From Elmis aenea (Eukaryota > Arthropoda > Insecta > Coleoptera > Elmidae), in NCBI GenBank assembly GCA_947652605.1, contig OX393577.1:57560108-57624107 (forward strand): 64,000 bases of DNA, in the 5' to 3' direction. Both the position numbers and the translations under genes were made by a program. Below the pieces are notes generated by a model. The model saw only the letters and a program-made list of their open reading frames with translations. It searched no databases and was not told the origin of the DNA. This document shows, piece after piece, positions 45,011-56,300 of the stretch (positions are counted from its first letter, which is position 1; each line of letters begins with the position of its first letter).

Positions 45011-48000
45011 AGATAAACATGTATTCTTAATTGACGTAGCTATTTTGCTAAACTATTTTTTTAAAATCAACAAAGAGGTGCATTATTTTAATTTTTAACG
45101 CCAATATCGCAAATTTCTAAGAGCTATGCGAATCAAAAATGAAAAGCATAATGTTGTGATGGTTTAAAAAGTAATTATAAGGTGCATAGATGGGTGGTTC
45201 AGTAGTTTATTAAAAGCTTCTTTTTAAATTTGCTATTTTCGGGAAACTTTTACTTTCCTAATTACATTCCTTGTCAATCTGTGTTTTGCAGATCACGAAA
45301 AATGTTCACTTAACTTATATTCTTCGTGCAAACAGAGCACAGGTTAAGTTAGAACCTACGGGTGGGTCGAATCGATTCATAATTTAAAACCCGCCAGATT
45401 AGTTCTTTTATGTAGTATTTTTCCGGAGCAATATGACCGTTTGCTCAATAAAAATGCCATACCTGTTTATTTCCCTTTTATGTGCAAATAAATTTTATCA
45501 GCTTTAGTATTAACCGGGAAACTCTTTACATAATTTATGAGGAAAGATGCAAATAACGCAAGGAAGTTTTTATGCATCTCTACATCTCGAACCGTAGTTG
45601 GTCATGTAATTCACATTGTTTACTAAAAAATCAGTTGTTTCACGTCCACAAAATTTCAGTATAATGGCTTTACGTTGGGTCAACCAAATTTCTCGTATTT
45701 TCATAAATCTTGTAAGTTTTATTTTATTTTCACTCGCTTTTACCGTAATTTGTAACCTCGGATAGTTGCTGCAACCAATACTTGACATTTCATGTAGTTT
45801 CAACTAATTTGACAGCTATTGTCACATTCGCTTTGAAGGGTATTTAAAAGCATTTTTTACCTTTAAACGAACAAAAATATTTGAAATATGCACGACTATC
45901 GCTAAATACCATAACAATGACATCAGTCAGTTTACAAGTGCCACAAAAATAATTTGACATAGCTTTGCACAAAAGACGTTTATCAATTTTAGTTGCATTA
46001 TGATTAAAACATGTTTCATGACTTAATTTTTAAACCATAATTCAATTATTATAATAAAACTCTGGCATTTTTTGTTTAATAAAAATTTAATAAAACTCTT
46101 ACATAGCTTGAAAAAATTAAGAACATATTTAAGCTTCTCATTACAAACAAGTCAACAGGCTTTTTGTAAATATTTTTTTAAATTTATGCATTACTTGCAT
46201 ATTCAGAAAAAAAGCAGAAAAAACGCTGTTTATCCTTATTAATAATAAAAGATCTTTAACTACTTAGCTAATGGTGGTTTAAAATTTAAAGTTTTTCATG
46301 TTTAGGCAATAGAATTTTACCGCATTATGTGACACTTAATAGTATTATAATTAAATAGGTTCTACCCTTAGAAATTTGGCTTTAAAATTTAATACACGGT
46401 GTTCCATACTATTTGGCATGTTTCTTGATTCATTTTCAATCGAAGTTTCAAATTATAACTTATTAAGTAGTAAGACTATAATCAATTATATCTAGCTGTA
46501 TTCGCAAATTTCAAAAAGTAGTTACGTAACGTTTGAATTTTGTATTATTTGGCAAAATAATTAAAATATTCCTTAAGTGCAACAATTTGCAACTTTTTAA
46601 ATAGCTTTTAATAAGTTCCTATTTTTGTGTACCTTACTCTTATCAACTGTTTTCCCACGATCATTTTTGCTTTGGCTACCATTCCATCAGATTTCTTATT
46701 TTTAATACAGTCAATTTAAATTTCGAAATGACTGAAACCAAAACATATTTTTTCTTGGGAGCATAAATTGACAACCTGTGTTTTAGTGATGATCATTATT
46801 GTCTATTCTACTGTTTCACAAATTTTTGACAATATATTCATAAGTGTACCCGATAACTGCACTCATATGTTAAATTCTCCATAATGAGGTCACGTTTTGT
46901 CGTTATGACAGCGGATAAAAAGGTACCTAACTAAATATCCACTTGCATTTTTGCATGTAACTTTTGTTACCATGCAACCGACTTATGTGATTGTAACTAA
47001 CCAAAAGATTTTGACGTTTTGTTAGTTATTATTTGAAGGTTATAATTTATTCGTGCAGTTATCGTACCGAATTACACTCGAGCTTTGTTTTTATCTTGGA
47101 CAAACTTGCTTTCACTAAACTCAAGTTTAGTTGCTATTAGGTAACTCTTGACTCGACAACTGTCAAAGATAAAACAACGAGTCCGTCGGACAGTTTTGTC
47201 TCGTCGACTTTCCTAGCAACCAAACTTTCGTAGCAACGCAAGTTTGTCCGGTTAAAAACAAAGCTCTCGTGTAATTACCCCCGATAAAAGCTATTTGTTG
47301 TACTATTGTAGCTATATTAACATTATTTCGCTTAATGTCACAAGCTGCTGTCACAAAACCGTTAATAACACAGAAACCATGGTAACCATGTAATAAAGTA
47401 AAGTTGCACCACATAGTTCTTCAGTTTTATCACATGCACAACATTTTTCATCAACTTTTGTATGAGAAATAGTGGTGCAGTGTTATCACGGTCTAATACA
47501 CAGGTTAGAAAGCCTGTCAACTTTAGAACTTTGCGACATAAATATCCGCTAGATGGCGATGTCAAAAAACCATTCGCCATAAAAATCCGTTAGGTGGCGA
47601 TAAGTTTAGGAACCTGTGCTTGCTCTAGAGGTCTTTTAAGATAAACTTAACTGTGGCGCAGAAACTAATACTTGTCTTAAGCGTTAATTACTGCTCCCAC
47701 TAAAAACATAAACCTATTTCAACAACGGGGTTATAACCTATTATAGTATAATGTTTTCAGATAGCTCTACATTTCAACTCCCATTCCATTTCTGTTTTGT
47801 GGTTTAGTTTATCTTGAAAGACCCCTAGGTTGGATCTTATTATAAACAAAACTGACTTAAAAATTTGGTTAAAACATTTTTATATACATCCTCTGATTGA
47901 TCCAATTCAATTTAGCGAATGCTTATAAATATCGCTGACTATTTCAAAATCTTGTGCACAAACCGGTTCTTAGACTTACCGCCATCTTTCAGATAATTCA

Positions 48001-48081
48001 CTGAACTAGTTATCGGCCTCAGTTGGTTTTATATGGCAGTTTCCCAACCTGTGTAGTATACCATGGTAGTGTTCATCAAGT
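45011..48081. other. No gene recognised
   Basis: A 3-kb stretch of mostly AT-rich DNA. Small minus-strand frames at 45,570-45,803 and 47,163-47,580 show no family resemblance or splice context. The word GATGGCGAT/GGTGGCGAT occurs twice near 47,550-47,600. I cannot name anything else. Confidence 0.4.
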
Positions 48082-48300
48082 GACTATTTCCCACATATCA
48101 TATAAAACAATCACTTTTAGACAAGTAATAGTCACGCCTTCATGTTATGACCACATTAATCTTTAAGCAACGAAAACTCCAAATCATCCCTTGGAATTAT
48201 TGCAGCGGCAAAAAAGCCAAATCATCCCGTGAGCAGGCTTTCCACTCAATTACCTTGACAACAACTGAATCAAAGAGTCCAGAGTCGATAGTGTTTCCGA
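48082..48300. repeat. Partial copy of the GACTATTTCCCA MITE, inverse orientation
   Basis: It begins GACTATTTCCCACAT and continues CACGCCTTCATGTTATGACCA, the inverse of the right part of the elements at 51,760 and 62,791. The other end is not recognisable. Confidence 0.55.
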
Positions 48301-48594
48301 TTCCCGTCTCCTCTAAGAAACACCGACTCCTCGACTTCCGACTTTCATTTTGAAACATTTGAAAACACTCCCGCAGCATGTCCAGGTACAGAACGTCGCT
48401 GGTTTACACGTTACTTGGCCGGTCGCGTGAGTTCGTTACTAAAATCGCACCGGATGTGCAAAAATCGTGTCTCTGATGGTCCAAGAATCAACTTTCTACG
48501 ACAAATAATAACAAAGTTACGAACGTTTAAATATTGTAAAATTCTCCCAATTAAATACATGTACATATAATTTCATACGCGAAGAAAAGTCTTA

Positions 48595-49594
48595 GCCCAC
48601 GGCTCCACGTACGATATTTTAACGCATGTATCTGCGTTAAATTGACGGACTAAAAACGCATCGTGTACCCCGGCTCCACGTATCGTTTTCAAAACGTATA
48701 CAAGTCGTACCTATATCGGAAGCAAAACGCATCAACCTGGCTCCACGTACGACATTCTATCGCTCGATAGTTCTGAATTTGCCCTAAGTAAAAATTAAAT
48801 GAGGCGTTTCCCAAACAGAAACCTTACGCATGAGAAGATCGTCAATTGCCATCTTTCAAAAGCACGACGGTATGTAGAGAGTGTACGTTTGGTATATTGG
48901 CCAATAAATGCCGAATTTTTCATCATCCGATTGATGTTAATCCTGACTTTGCTGACTGTATCATTAAAAAATGTTGTGCACTGCACAATTTTGTCAGAAA
49001 ACGTGATGGCTATCAATTCGAAGACACATTAACGTGCACTTTAGATAGTATTCATGCTTTGGGAACTAGGGGAAACCTTAATGGAATTCACATCAAAGAT
49101 TTATTTACTTCATATTTTTGTCCCGACCATGGATCAGTACCCTGGCAAGAGAAAAATGTAAACATCCATCCATGCTGCCATTTTGGCTGTTCTATTTTTA
49201 TAGTTTTCGTTGCCTAAATCATACAGGCATGGATGCTTCTCTACTTCTAAAATTAAAATTTCGCTATCTATTTCCGACATTTCGCAGTGAAAAATAGCAA
49301 AAGCGGGCAAATCAAGAGAATTAAAATTCACAAGACAATGTCACCAGTAGGAGTAGGTGGACGGACGCATGCACAACGCACGTGGAGCCGCGTGTCACCA
49401 TACTGACTCGATTATTTATCGGATTGAAAATGGAACAAGCTGCGTCCAAGTGCGTTATGACTTTGAAGACGCAGAAGTAGTACGATCCGTTATCGGACGT
49501 GGAGCCACCTCTCATTTAAACTAATGTTACCTATTTTTGCCCGTCAATTTAACGCAGATACATGCGTTAAAATATCGTACGTGGAGCCGGGGTC
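48595..49594. mobile_element. PIF/Harbinger element, 1,000 bp, with TTA duplication and tripled ends
   Basis: GCCCACGGCTCCACGTACG at the left matches in inverse the right end CGTACGTGGAGCCGGGGTC. Pairing continues through GATATTTTAACGCATG and TTAAATTGACGG. TTA flanks both sides (48,592-48,594 and 49,595-49,597), fitting the 3-bp duplication of Harbinger elements. GGCTCCACGTA or a close variant recurs at 48,672 and 48,739. Its inverse, ACGTGGAGCC, recurs at 49,380-49,389 and 49,497-49,506. The interior has only the tail of a transposase. Confidence 0.85.
48800..49170 (+). pseudogene. HARBI1-like Harbinger transposase, C-terminal remnant
   Basis: Across two frames the plus strand reads HLSKARRYVE, then FGILANKCRIFHHPIDVNPDFAD, then CCALHNFVRKRDGYQFEDTL and DHGSVPWQ. 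These match the last third of DDE_Tnp_4-type Harbinger nucleases: the ARRYVECTFGILANKWRIFHRPI block, which carries the final acidic residue of the triad, and the LHNF motif after it. A frameshift lies between YVE and FGIL. The first two catalytic Asp residues and the partner MYB-like protein gene are missing, so the element cannot move by itself. Confidence 0.85.
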
Positions 49595-49597
49595 TTA

Positions 49598-50539
49598 GTA
49601 TTCCGTTCCGTATGGACTCGATAGAATAGCTCAAGAATAGCTCAAATAAAGTGTTGCACATCAGATTGGACGTCGTTTCTTTCTTAACAAAATGGTTTTT
49701 TAAAATTTAAAATTGGGCAATTATTTATCGAGCAATGGAAGATTTCCTCGGGGTTTGCTATTTGACACGGCAAACAAAGAATTTAACCCGAAACTTTTAC
49801 CAAGTTTTTTGTGTGGTGCGAAGCCAATTTGGCGCTTTTGAGAGTTTATCGGTTATCGTAAAGCAATCTTTTCTCTCTTCAAAAATGTAAAGATATTTAA
49901 AATCGGCTCATAGGTTATCGAGTTATGAACGATTTCGTGAAAACAGGCATTTTTAACGGCAAAATTGCACAAAAGTTGTACGCGTTTTGCGGAGCCATTT
50001 CAAAATTTATTATTGCACATTTTCTGCGAAAAGTGAAACGGACCTTGCTCTCTTCAAATATGTAAAGATATTTAAATTCGGTTCAGTGGTTTTCGAGTTA
50101 TGATTGATTTCGTGAGATGATACAATCATCACGGCAAAGCAATTCTTTTAGCCTCCGTTTTGGGAATTTGCAACGGTCACACCTTCTCTAATTTATTTTT
50201 TTAATAACGTTTTCTACCATTTTAGATTCGCCACTTTGTTCTGTTTAAAAATATATAATTAAATCTCACTCGAGCAAAATGGAGACGGTTGACAGCGCTT
50301 ATCGACTTAACAGCTATTTGATAAACATTAGCTCTCGGAGAGTAGCCCGCCGCTTCTCACGAGCTACTCTCGGGGGTTGTATCCATTGGCGACGCTGCTA
50401 CCGAGAGTTATTCTCTATACTTTACTCTCAAGTGGAAAGGCACCATAAAAATGTTGAATTATATTCAACAAATTGAGCAGATTAATTATCAACAAACTTA
50501 TTGAACACATCGACAAACATTTTTTTTTATAATACTTAC
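49598..50539. other. No gene recognised
   Basis: Unassigned DNA. Near 49,860-50,120 the words ATGTAAAGATATTTAAA and GGTTATCGAGTTATGA recur with changes, an old degenerate repeat. At 50,335-50,375 GAGAGTAGC and GCTACTCTC form a short palindrome. Confidence 0.4.
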
Positions 50540-50637
50540 ATCATTACAGAGAGAACGGTGGCTTGCTGGACCAGCGTAAATATTGCCATCTCGACTGAAT
50601 CGTCCTTCGAGCGGCTCCAAGTCAACCTTCTTCGCAC
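50540..50637 (-). CDS. Exon-like island, probably minus strand (weak)
   Basis: A 98-bp GC-richer block is bounded on the minus strand by AAAAG before it and GTAAGTAT after it, a near-perfect 5' splice site. One frame reads AKKVDLEPLEGRFSRDGNIYAGP and stays open throughout; another is also open. On the plus strand the same block follows a pyrimidine-rich run and TTACAG and is also open up to a TAA, so orientation is not proven. I do not recognise the peptide. No neighbouring exon was identified. Confidence 0.3.
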
Positions 50638-50955
50638 CTTTTAAGAAACTATTTATATAAACATTAGACCTGAGTCAACTATGACAATATAACGTTTTGA
50701 AAATTAAATTTAGATAAAATAATAATGTGATTTCATACTATTGTTAGTTATATTAATTATTAAGGAACATTATTTTGCTGGTAAAATTATTGACAAAAGT
50801 TTTTTTTGCTTTGGTAACATCCTGGGACAAAATGACATGAACAAAATCCTGAGCCGAAGGCGAGGAATTTTGTCTTACGTTTTGTCGAAGGATGTTACCT
50901 AGAACCAAAAAACTTGAGTTAAAATTTGTCCTGCAAAATAATATTGCGAAATATA
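50638..50955. other. No gene recognised
   Basis: AT-rich spacer between the exon-like island and a foldback element. Confidence 0.35.
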
Positions 50956-51749
50956 CAGGGCGTTTCTTAAGTATTGCAAAAAAGTTCGGGAGGTGTTTCC
51001 TTATCAAAAATTAAGAGGTGTCCTTCATATAAAATTTGTACCTTAGACGTCCCCTTTCGGAGTTCCACCCTTCTAAAGGGGAGCGATAAAATTAGGTTTT
51101 TATTTTACTTCTAAAATTTTGACAGGGGACTGAAAAGTGCGACCCCTGTTGGTTTTTTTATCAGAACTTTTTGGTGGGTTGAAACTTTGCAATTTCAGCA
51201 ATTTTTGTGAAAAGTTGATTTATTAAGAAACTTCTTTTACTCTTTAGTTTTTCTCGTAAAACCTACCGTTTTTGATTAAAAAATAAAGTAAATAAACATG
51301 AAGCGTCAAATATTCCAATACAAAACGATTTATTTTGGTGGTTGCTATGATTTGTTTATGTTCATATTGGGTACAATTGAAGGGTGTTATTCATATTGAC
51401 GTTTACGGGGCGACAACGCTAAGACGCCCGTCAATTCTATCCAATATGAACGTAAACAAACCATGGCAACCACCAAAATGAATCGTTTTATATTCGAATA
51501 TTTGATGATTCATGTTTACTTATTTAATAATGGGAAACCTTTAAATAAGTATAAACCATCTACCAACGTCATTCTCTTACATTTATCCAACTTTGAGAAA
51601 TAAAATAAAAACCTAATGTTACAGCTTCCCTTTAGGGGGTTGTAACTCCGAAAGCAGACGTAAGCAAACCATTTTATGTGAAAAACCTCCCTTAATTTTC
51701 AATAACGAATCACCTCCCGATTTTTTTGCAATACATAAGAAATACCCTG
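50956..51749. mobile_element. 794-bp foldback element of the CAGGGTGT group
   Basis: CAGGGCGTTTCTTAAGTATTG at the left pairs with a right end of CAATACATAAGAAATACCCTG, with TA on both sides. The arms share TTGCAAAAAA and GGGAGGTG, and further in TTTTGGTGGTTGC with its inverse. A related half element lies at 62,158. Confidence 0.85.
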
Positions 51750-51759
51750 TATATAATTA

Positions 51760-52025
51760 GACTATTTCCCAAATAAGATACCAAAAATAATTAAAAATTT
51801 TGTTTCTTATTTAAAAACTGTAATTTTTAATATACTTCACAAATGTCAAACATCTGTAAACAAACAACCAGGTTGCTATGGAAACGGAATGTTTTGCTTT
51901 TTTGCCGCTGAAAACTACCCTAAGGACGATTGGGCGCTTAAAAAGGAAGGTGATTGGTTTTAAGATGAAGGCGTGACAATAATTTGAATAAAGTGATTGG
52001 TTTATATGAGATGTGGGAAATAGTC
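51760..52025. mobile_element. GACTATTTCCCA MITE, copy 1
   Basis: The ends are GACTATTTCCCAAATAAG and TGTGGGAAATAGTC. The interior has GGTTGCTATGGAAACGGAATG and GATGAAGGCGTGAC, also found at 62,791-63,083. It nearly abuts the foldback ending at 51,749, and the same pair of families lies close together again at 62.2-63.1 kb. Confidence 0.75.
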
Positions 52026-52716
52026 ACATAAATATAATTTTTTAACTTCGCGAACGTCAGTCTGGTATGAAATGTCAACATACGCGCGAAGCAAAAAGTG
52101 AGGCTTTTTTGTACCACTGAATATAATTTAGTGGTTCCTAAACTTATCTTGTTGCAAAAATCTTACACGGCTTTTGAAATTGCAGAATTCCAATCATACC
52201 TACATTTTACGGAACCCCCATCAACTTTAATAAGACATTAAATGGAACCAAACTGTATAAGCTCACTTTTGATTCGCGCGTACTTTGACATTTCCTACCA
52301 TCCAGAGCTGTCAGACTGACGTTTGTGTACATAAAAAGTATTGCAACCTAACGGGCACATTCGCAAAATTCGTGGCCATAACTCCGCGCAGTACGTCGTG
52401 ACGCCAATATTTAGTTCGGAACTAGTTCCGAACCGTATTCGCGAACAATGCGATTATTTTAAAGTCGTAATAAAAATGTTACTCCAAAAAAAGGCCCATG
52501 ATTATGTTTTTTATCGCCCGGATCGGCCCGGATGTTGTCCCTATAATCATATTCACATACTACGTAAGGTGACGTTTGAGAATAGAATTATGTAAAATAA
52601 AATAAAGAAGTCGTAAAAAGCTTAAGAAATGCTTGAAGTCAAAACCCCCTTCATTTTGTAAGCCAGACTTGCAGACTTTATATCGTTTGTACAAAAAAAG
52701 GTCTATTTAACAAAAG
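52026..52716. other. No gene assigned
   Basis: An 84-residue open frame at 52,341-52,595 (plus strand) begins without recognised similarity and has no clear splice boundary. The rest is unassigned. Confidence 0.35.
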
Positions 52717-53219
52717 CAGGGGTCGATCTGAGCCAGGGGGTCGATTGGGGGTCGAAGGAAAAACAATTCCTAATACGCAAATCACACATACCTAACTGCG
52801 TATGTAAAATTTGTGAATGTTTTTATAATTGACTTAATATCAGTTTCTTTATAGAAAATAAATTAATAAACGTAGGTATATTTATTCGGGTGAAACAAGT
52901 ATTTACGTACCAGCGCGCAGCGGCTGGAACTCTGCACTTATGGCCTATGAGTCATATGCATATGTGTGCTTGTCCAAATGTCACGAGCGTTGATGTTACA
53001 AACGCGAATATCATACGCAGTTTCAGCTATCTTTGCAAATTGTGAACAGTGTTAAATATTTGCAGTGTCATTATTACTACTTTTATAGTATTGGATAATT
53101 AGTTTTCGTTTCTATAAAAATATTCGTTTAGTTTAGATATAATTTTTTTTTATGGTGGTCGATGGAGATTTCGAAAAATTAGATAAGGGTCGATGATCAA
53201 AAAAGTTTGGCGACCCCTG
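52717..53219. mobile_element. hAT-like MITE in the intron next to the large gene
   Basis: CAGGGGTCGATCTGAG at the left and GGCGACCCCTG at the right are inverse at their outer bases. GGGTCGATT/AGGGTCGATG words recur beside the ends. The 8-bp flanks do not match, so the hAT label rests on the CAGGGGTCG terminus. It ends about 110 bp before the 3' splice site at 53,331. Confidence 0.5.
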
Positions 53220-53299
53220 AGCTAAACATTTAATTTTGTAAGAAGCGTTATGATTATTTCCATCGCTCATACTACATTATATTGCTCTATACTTAAATT

Positions 53300-53332
53300 T
53301 TTTTAACTAAAACTTATACTTTTCATTTTTAG
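53300..53332 (+). other. 3' splice site of the large exon
   Basis: A TTAACTAA branch-like word, a pyrimidine-rich run and TTTTTAG end at 53,332. The reading frame of the large ORF continues upstream without a stop exactly to this point and begins there with a whole codon (phase 0). Confidence 0.8.
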
Positions 53333-56300
53333 GGGTTAGAAAGAAGTGTTAGTCCCACTGGCGTACGTTCTCTGTCTAATTCAAATTCGCTTTCACGAGA
53401 TCGCTATGCAACTCCAAAGCAACCGTTGGCTGCTGACCGTCGTCGTGCACATTCTCTTCCATCGTACGACATGCTAAGTGCACGTAAATTTGTTGCAAAA
53501 GAAGAATCTGATGACATTGAGAACAGTAAAAATGAAAGCGACGATATTAATTACAAAGAAAACATCGAAGATCAATACGATGAAAATCCATCACAAGCGA
53601 AATACAAGTTAGCAAATAAACATATATCGCGAGAAGCCGCCCATAGCTCACAAAAACTTCAACCGCAGAAATTATCGCCATATTATAACAAAGAAAGTTT
53701 ATCGCGTTTTCCACGATATCAAAAATCTAAACAGAAACCTAAAACTGTCAAAATCAAACCAAAAACCAAATATTCGAAAACTATCGAAGCTATTTCCAAA
53801 GCAGCTGAAGAAAAAGCTCTGCAGTATGATAGAGAACATAAAACGAGAGTAATTGAACAAAAACGAAAATTTTTTGATGTATATGAGTATTACACAGAAC
53901 AATTTAAAAAGCGAGAAACAAAGATTGTACCTCATTTGCAACCAAATAATTTAAAACCGTATGGAACGATGGAAACCCTACACTTTCCAGCAGTAAACCG
54001 GAAAAAAAAACAAAATTACCGAATCTCTTATCCAGAAGAACATTCAACAGATTTTAAGTATAAAAGTGTGACAAGCTCTCAGCAAAGAGATTACTGCACT
54101 GCTCTCCACAACGAACAACAGCTAAACGACATTAAAAAGAGCATTGATAACCAATTACAGACAACAGAAAACGAAACACGCTATAATAAAACTGGGAAAG
54201 CGGAAAGCCAACAACATGAAACCCAAATAGAACCAAATGCGTCCTCCAAAACAAAACAACATACATTAAAAATCTTAAATCAAATTTCTAACAGTGAGGC
54301 TAAGAAAAAATTAAACAATACTGCTGAAAAATTTTCAGCTACTTTTAGAAAACGTTATCTCGTACAACGTATCATGGCTGGTAAACAAAGACAAGAAGAA
54401 GAAAATACTTTACTGCCATTTAAAAATAAACCCGCACAGACAGAGACGAAAGAAAAATCTACATTCGAAAACCAAACAGTCCCCAAGTTAACCAATCCAT
54501 ACGAAACTGTAAAATTACTAAGAGCTCAGTTGCAGGCGCGAAGACGAATCCCGTCAAAACAAAGCGACAAAAGCAAGACTATAATTAAGGAATTAGAAAA
54601 GCTTCCTTCGGAACGTAAAAAGTTCACGTTCAGTGCTGAAACAATAGAACTACCAGACATACCAGTAGTTCAAATAAAATATAAAACCGAGCGTAAAATA
54701 AATTTATTACAGACTAATGCATTACCAGGCACTGTGGAGCTTTCGGAACGATTAACTTTAGGTAAAAATGAAAAACTCATTGTACCATGGCCTTCATACT
54801 CTGACAGAGCGAAAATGGTCGGCACACTCATTTGCAAACCTAAATTGTGTATATCGCATCCAGCTATTCAAGATTCAAAACATTGTTTAAATGGAAGTCA
54901 GGATCTTAGTACTAGTGGTGTTCAGAAACGTGGGTACAGCACAGAAAGTCTTCAGCTAACTAATACTCAGATATTGGAAGACAAAATGATTCCATCGCCT
55001 TTTTTGTTTCAGAATGTGGCTAGCAGTCTAGAAGTAAATAAGGAAAAAATCGATAGTTACGAAAGCAGTAAAAAAAAAAACTTCAATGTGGGAAAAAGTT
55101 TATCAGATAATCGACCTTCTTTGAGAAAGCCCAATTCTTTCCATGGTTTCTCATGCTTATTTTGTACATACACAAAACCGGGCATGTTAGGCCCAGAAGG
55201 AACGGTCATGCCTAAAGTTGCAAGACTACCAAAAATACGTTTAAAAGAACTTCCAAGAGAATGCCCTTGCGAAACACCAGAGTGCGTCTGTCCTCCAAGA
55301 GCAGACGCTGGATTAAAAATTAAACCAAAAACTTTACCAACTATAAACTCAAAAGATTGCTTATGCGTTGAAGAGTTCGTTCCTGATAAATTACAACCGT
55401 TAGTACGTCTTAAGAAAAGAAATGACCCAAAATTCGTTCGTGTATGTCCACCACCAGACGAGTGTCCATCGCGTGCTGATGATTGTTTAAAAGTGAAACC
55501 GAAGACGCTACCTACAATTAAACCTGGACTCTGTCCATGTAATGAAGAAGAGATAAAAGAAGGCTGTCCATTGCCACGTTTAAAAGCTAAATGCGTACCT
55601 GAACCTCCAAGAGTATGTCCTTGTGATCATCCTTTATGCGATTGTCCTCCAAGAGCAGATGAAGGTATAAAAGTTCAACGAAAAATGTTACCCGTTATAA
55701 CGGCAAGCAATTGTCCGTGTATTGACGATCCTCCCCTTAAAGACTGCAAACCTATAGCAAGACTCAAGGCTGCCCCAGTAAAAATACCGCCAAGACCTTG
55801 TACGCCGCTGATTGTATGTCCTTCAAGAGCGGATGATAAACTTGTTGTTCAGAAAAGGATCCTACCAGTATTAAAAGCTAAAGATTGTCCATGCATCGAA
55901 CAACCACTTCAGGAAAAAGTGCCAAAACTTAGCCGACTAAACCTTCACGTCGATGAGCCAAAACGAATTTGCCCGTGCGTAGATCCTGAATGCTTGTGTC
56001 CACCAAGAGCAGACGCTGGATTAAAAATTAAATCAAAAGCTTTACCTGCTATACATTCAGAAGGTTGCTTATGCGTTGAAGAAGTCGTTCCTGATAAATT
56101 ACAACCGTTGGTGCGTCTTAAGAAAAGAAATGACCCAAAATTCGTGCGCGTATGTCCACCACCAGATGAGTGTCCATCGCGTGCTGATGATTGTTTAAAA
56201 GTGAAACCGAAGACGCTACCTACGATTAAACCTGGAATCTGCCCATGTAATGAAGAAGAGATAAAAGAAGGCTGTCCATTGCCACGTTTGAAACCAAAAT

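Noticed and set aside
53426..53471. Start of the large protein at TTG 53,426 or ATG 53,471
   Set aside because: The frame continues upstream to a good 3' splice site at 53,332, so an internal start is less likely.
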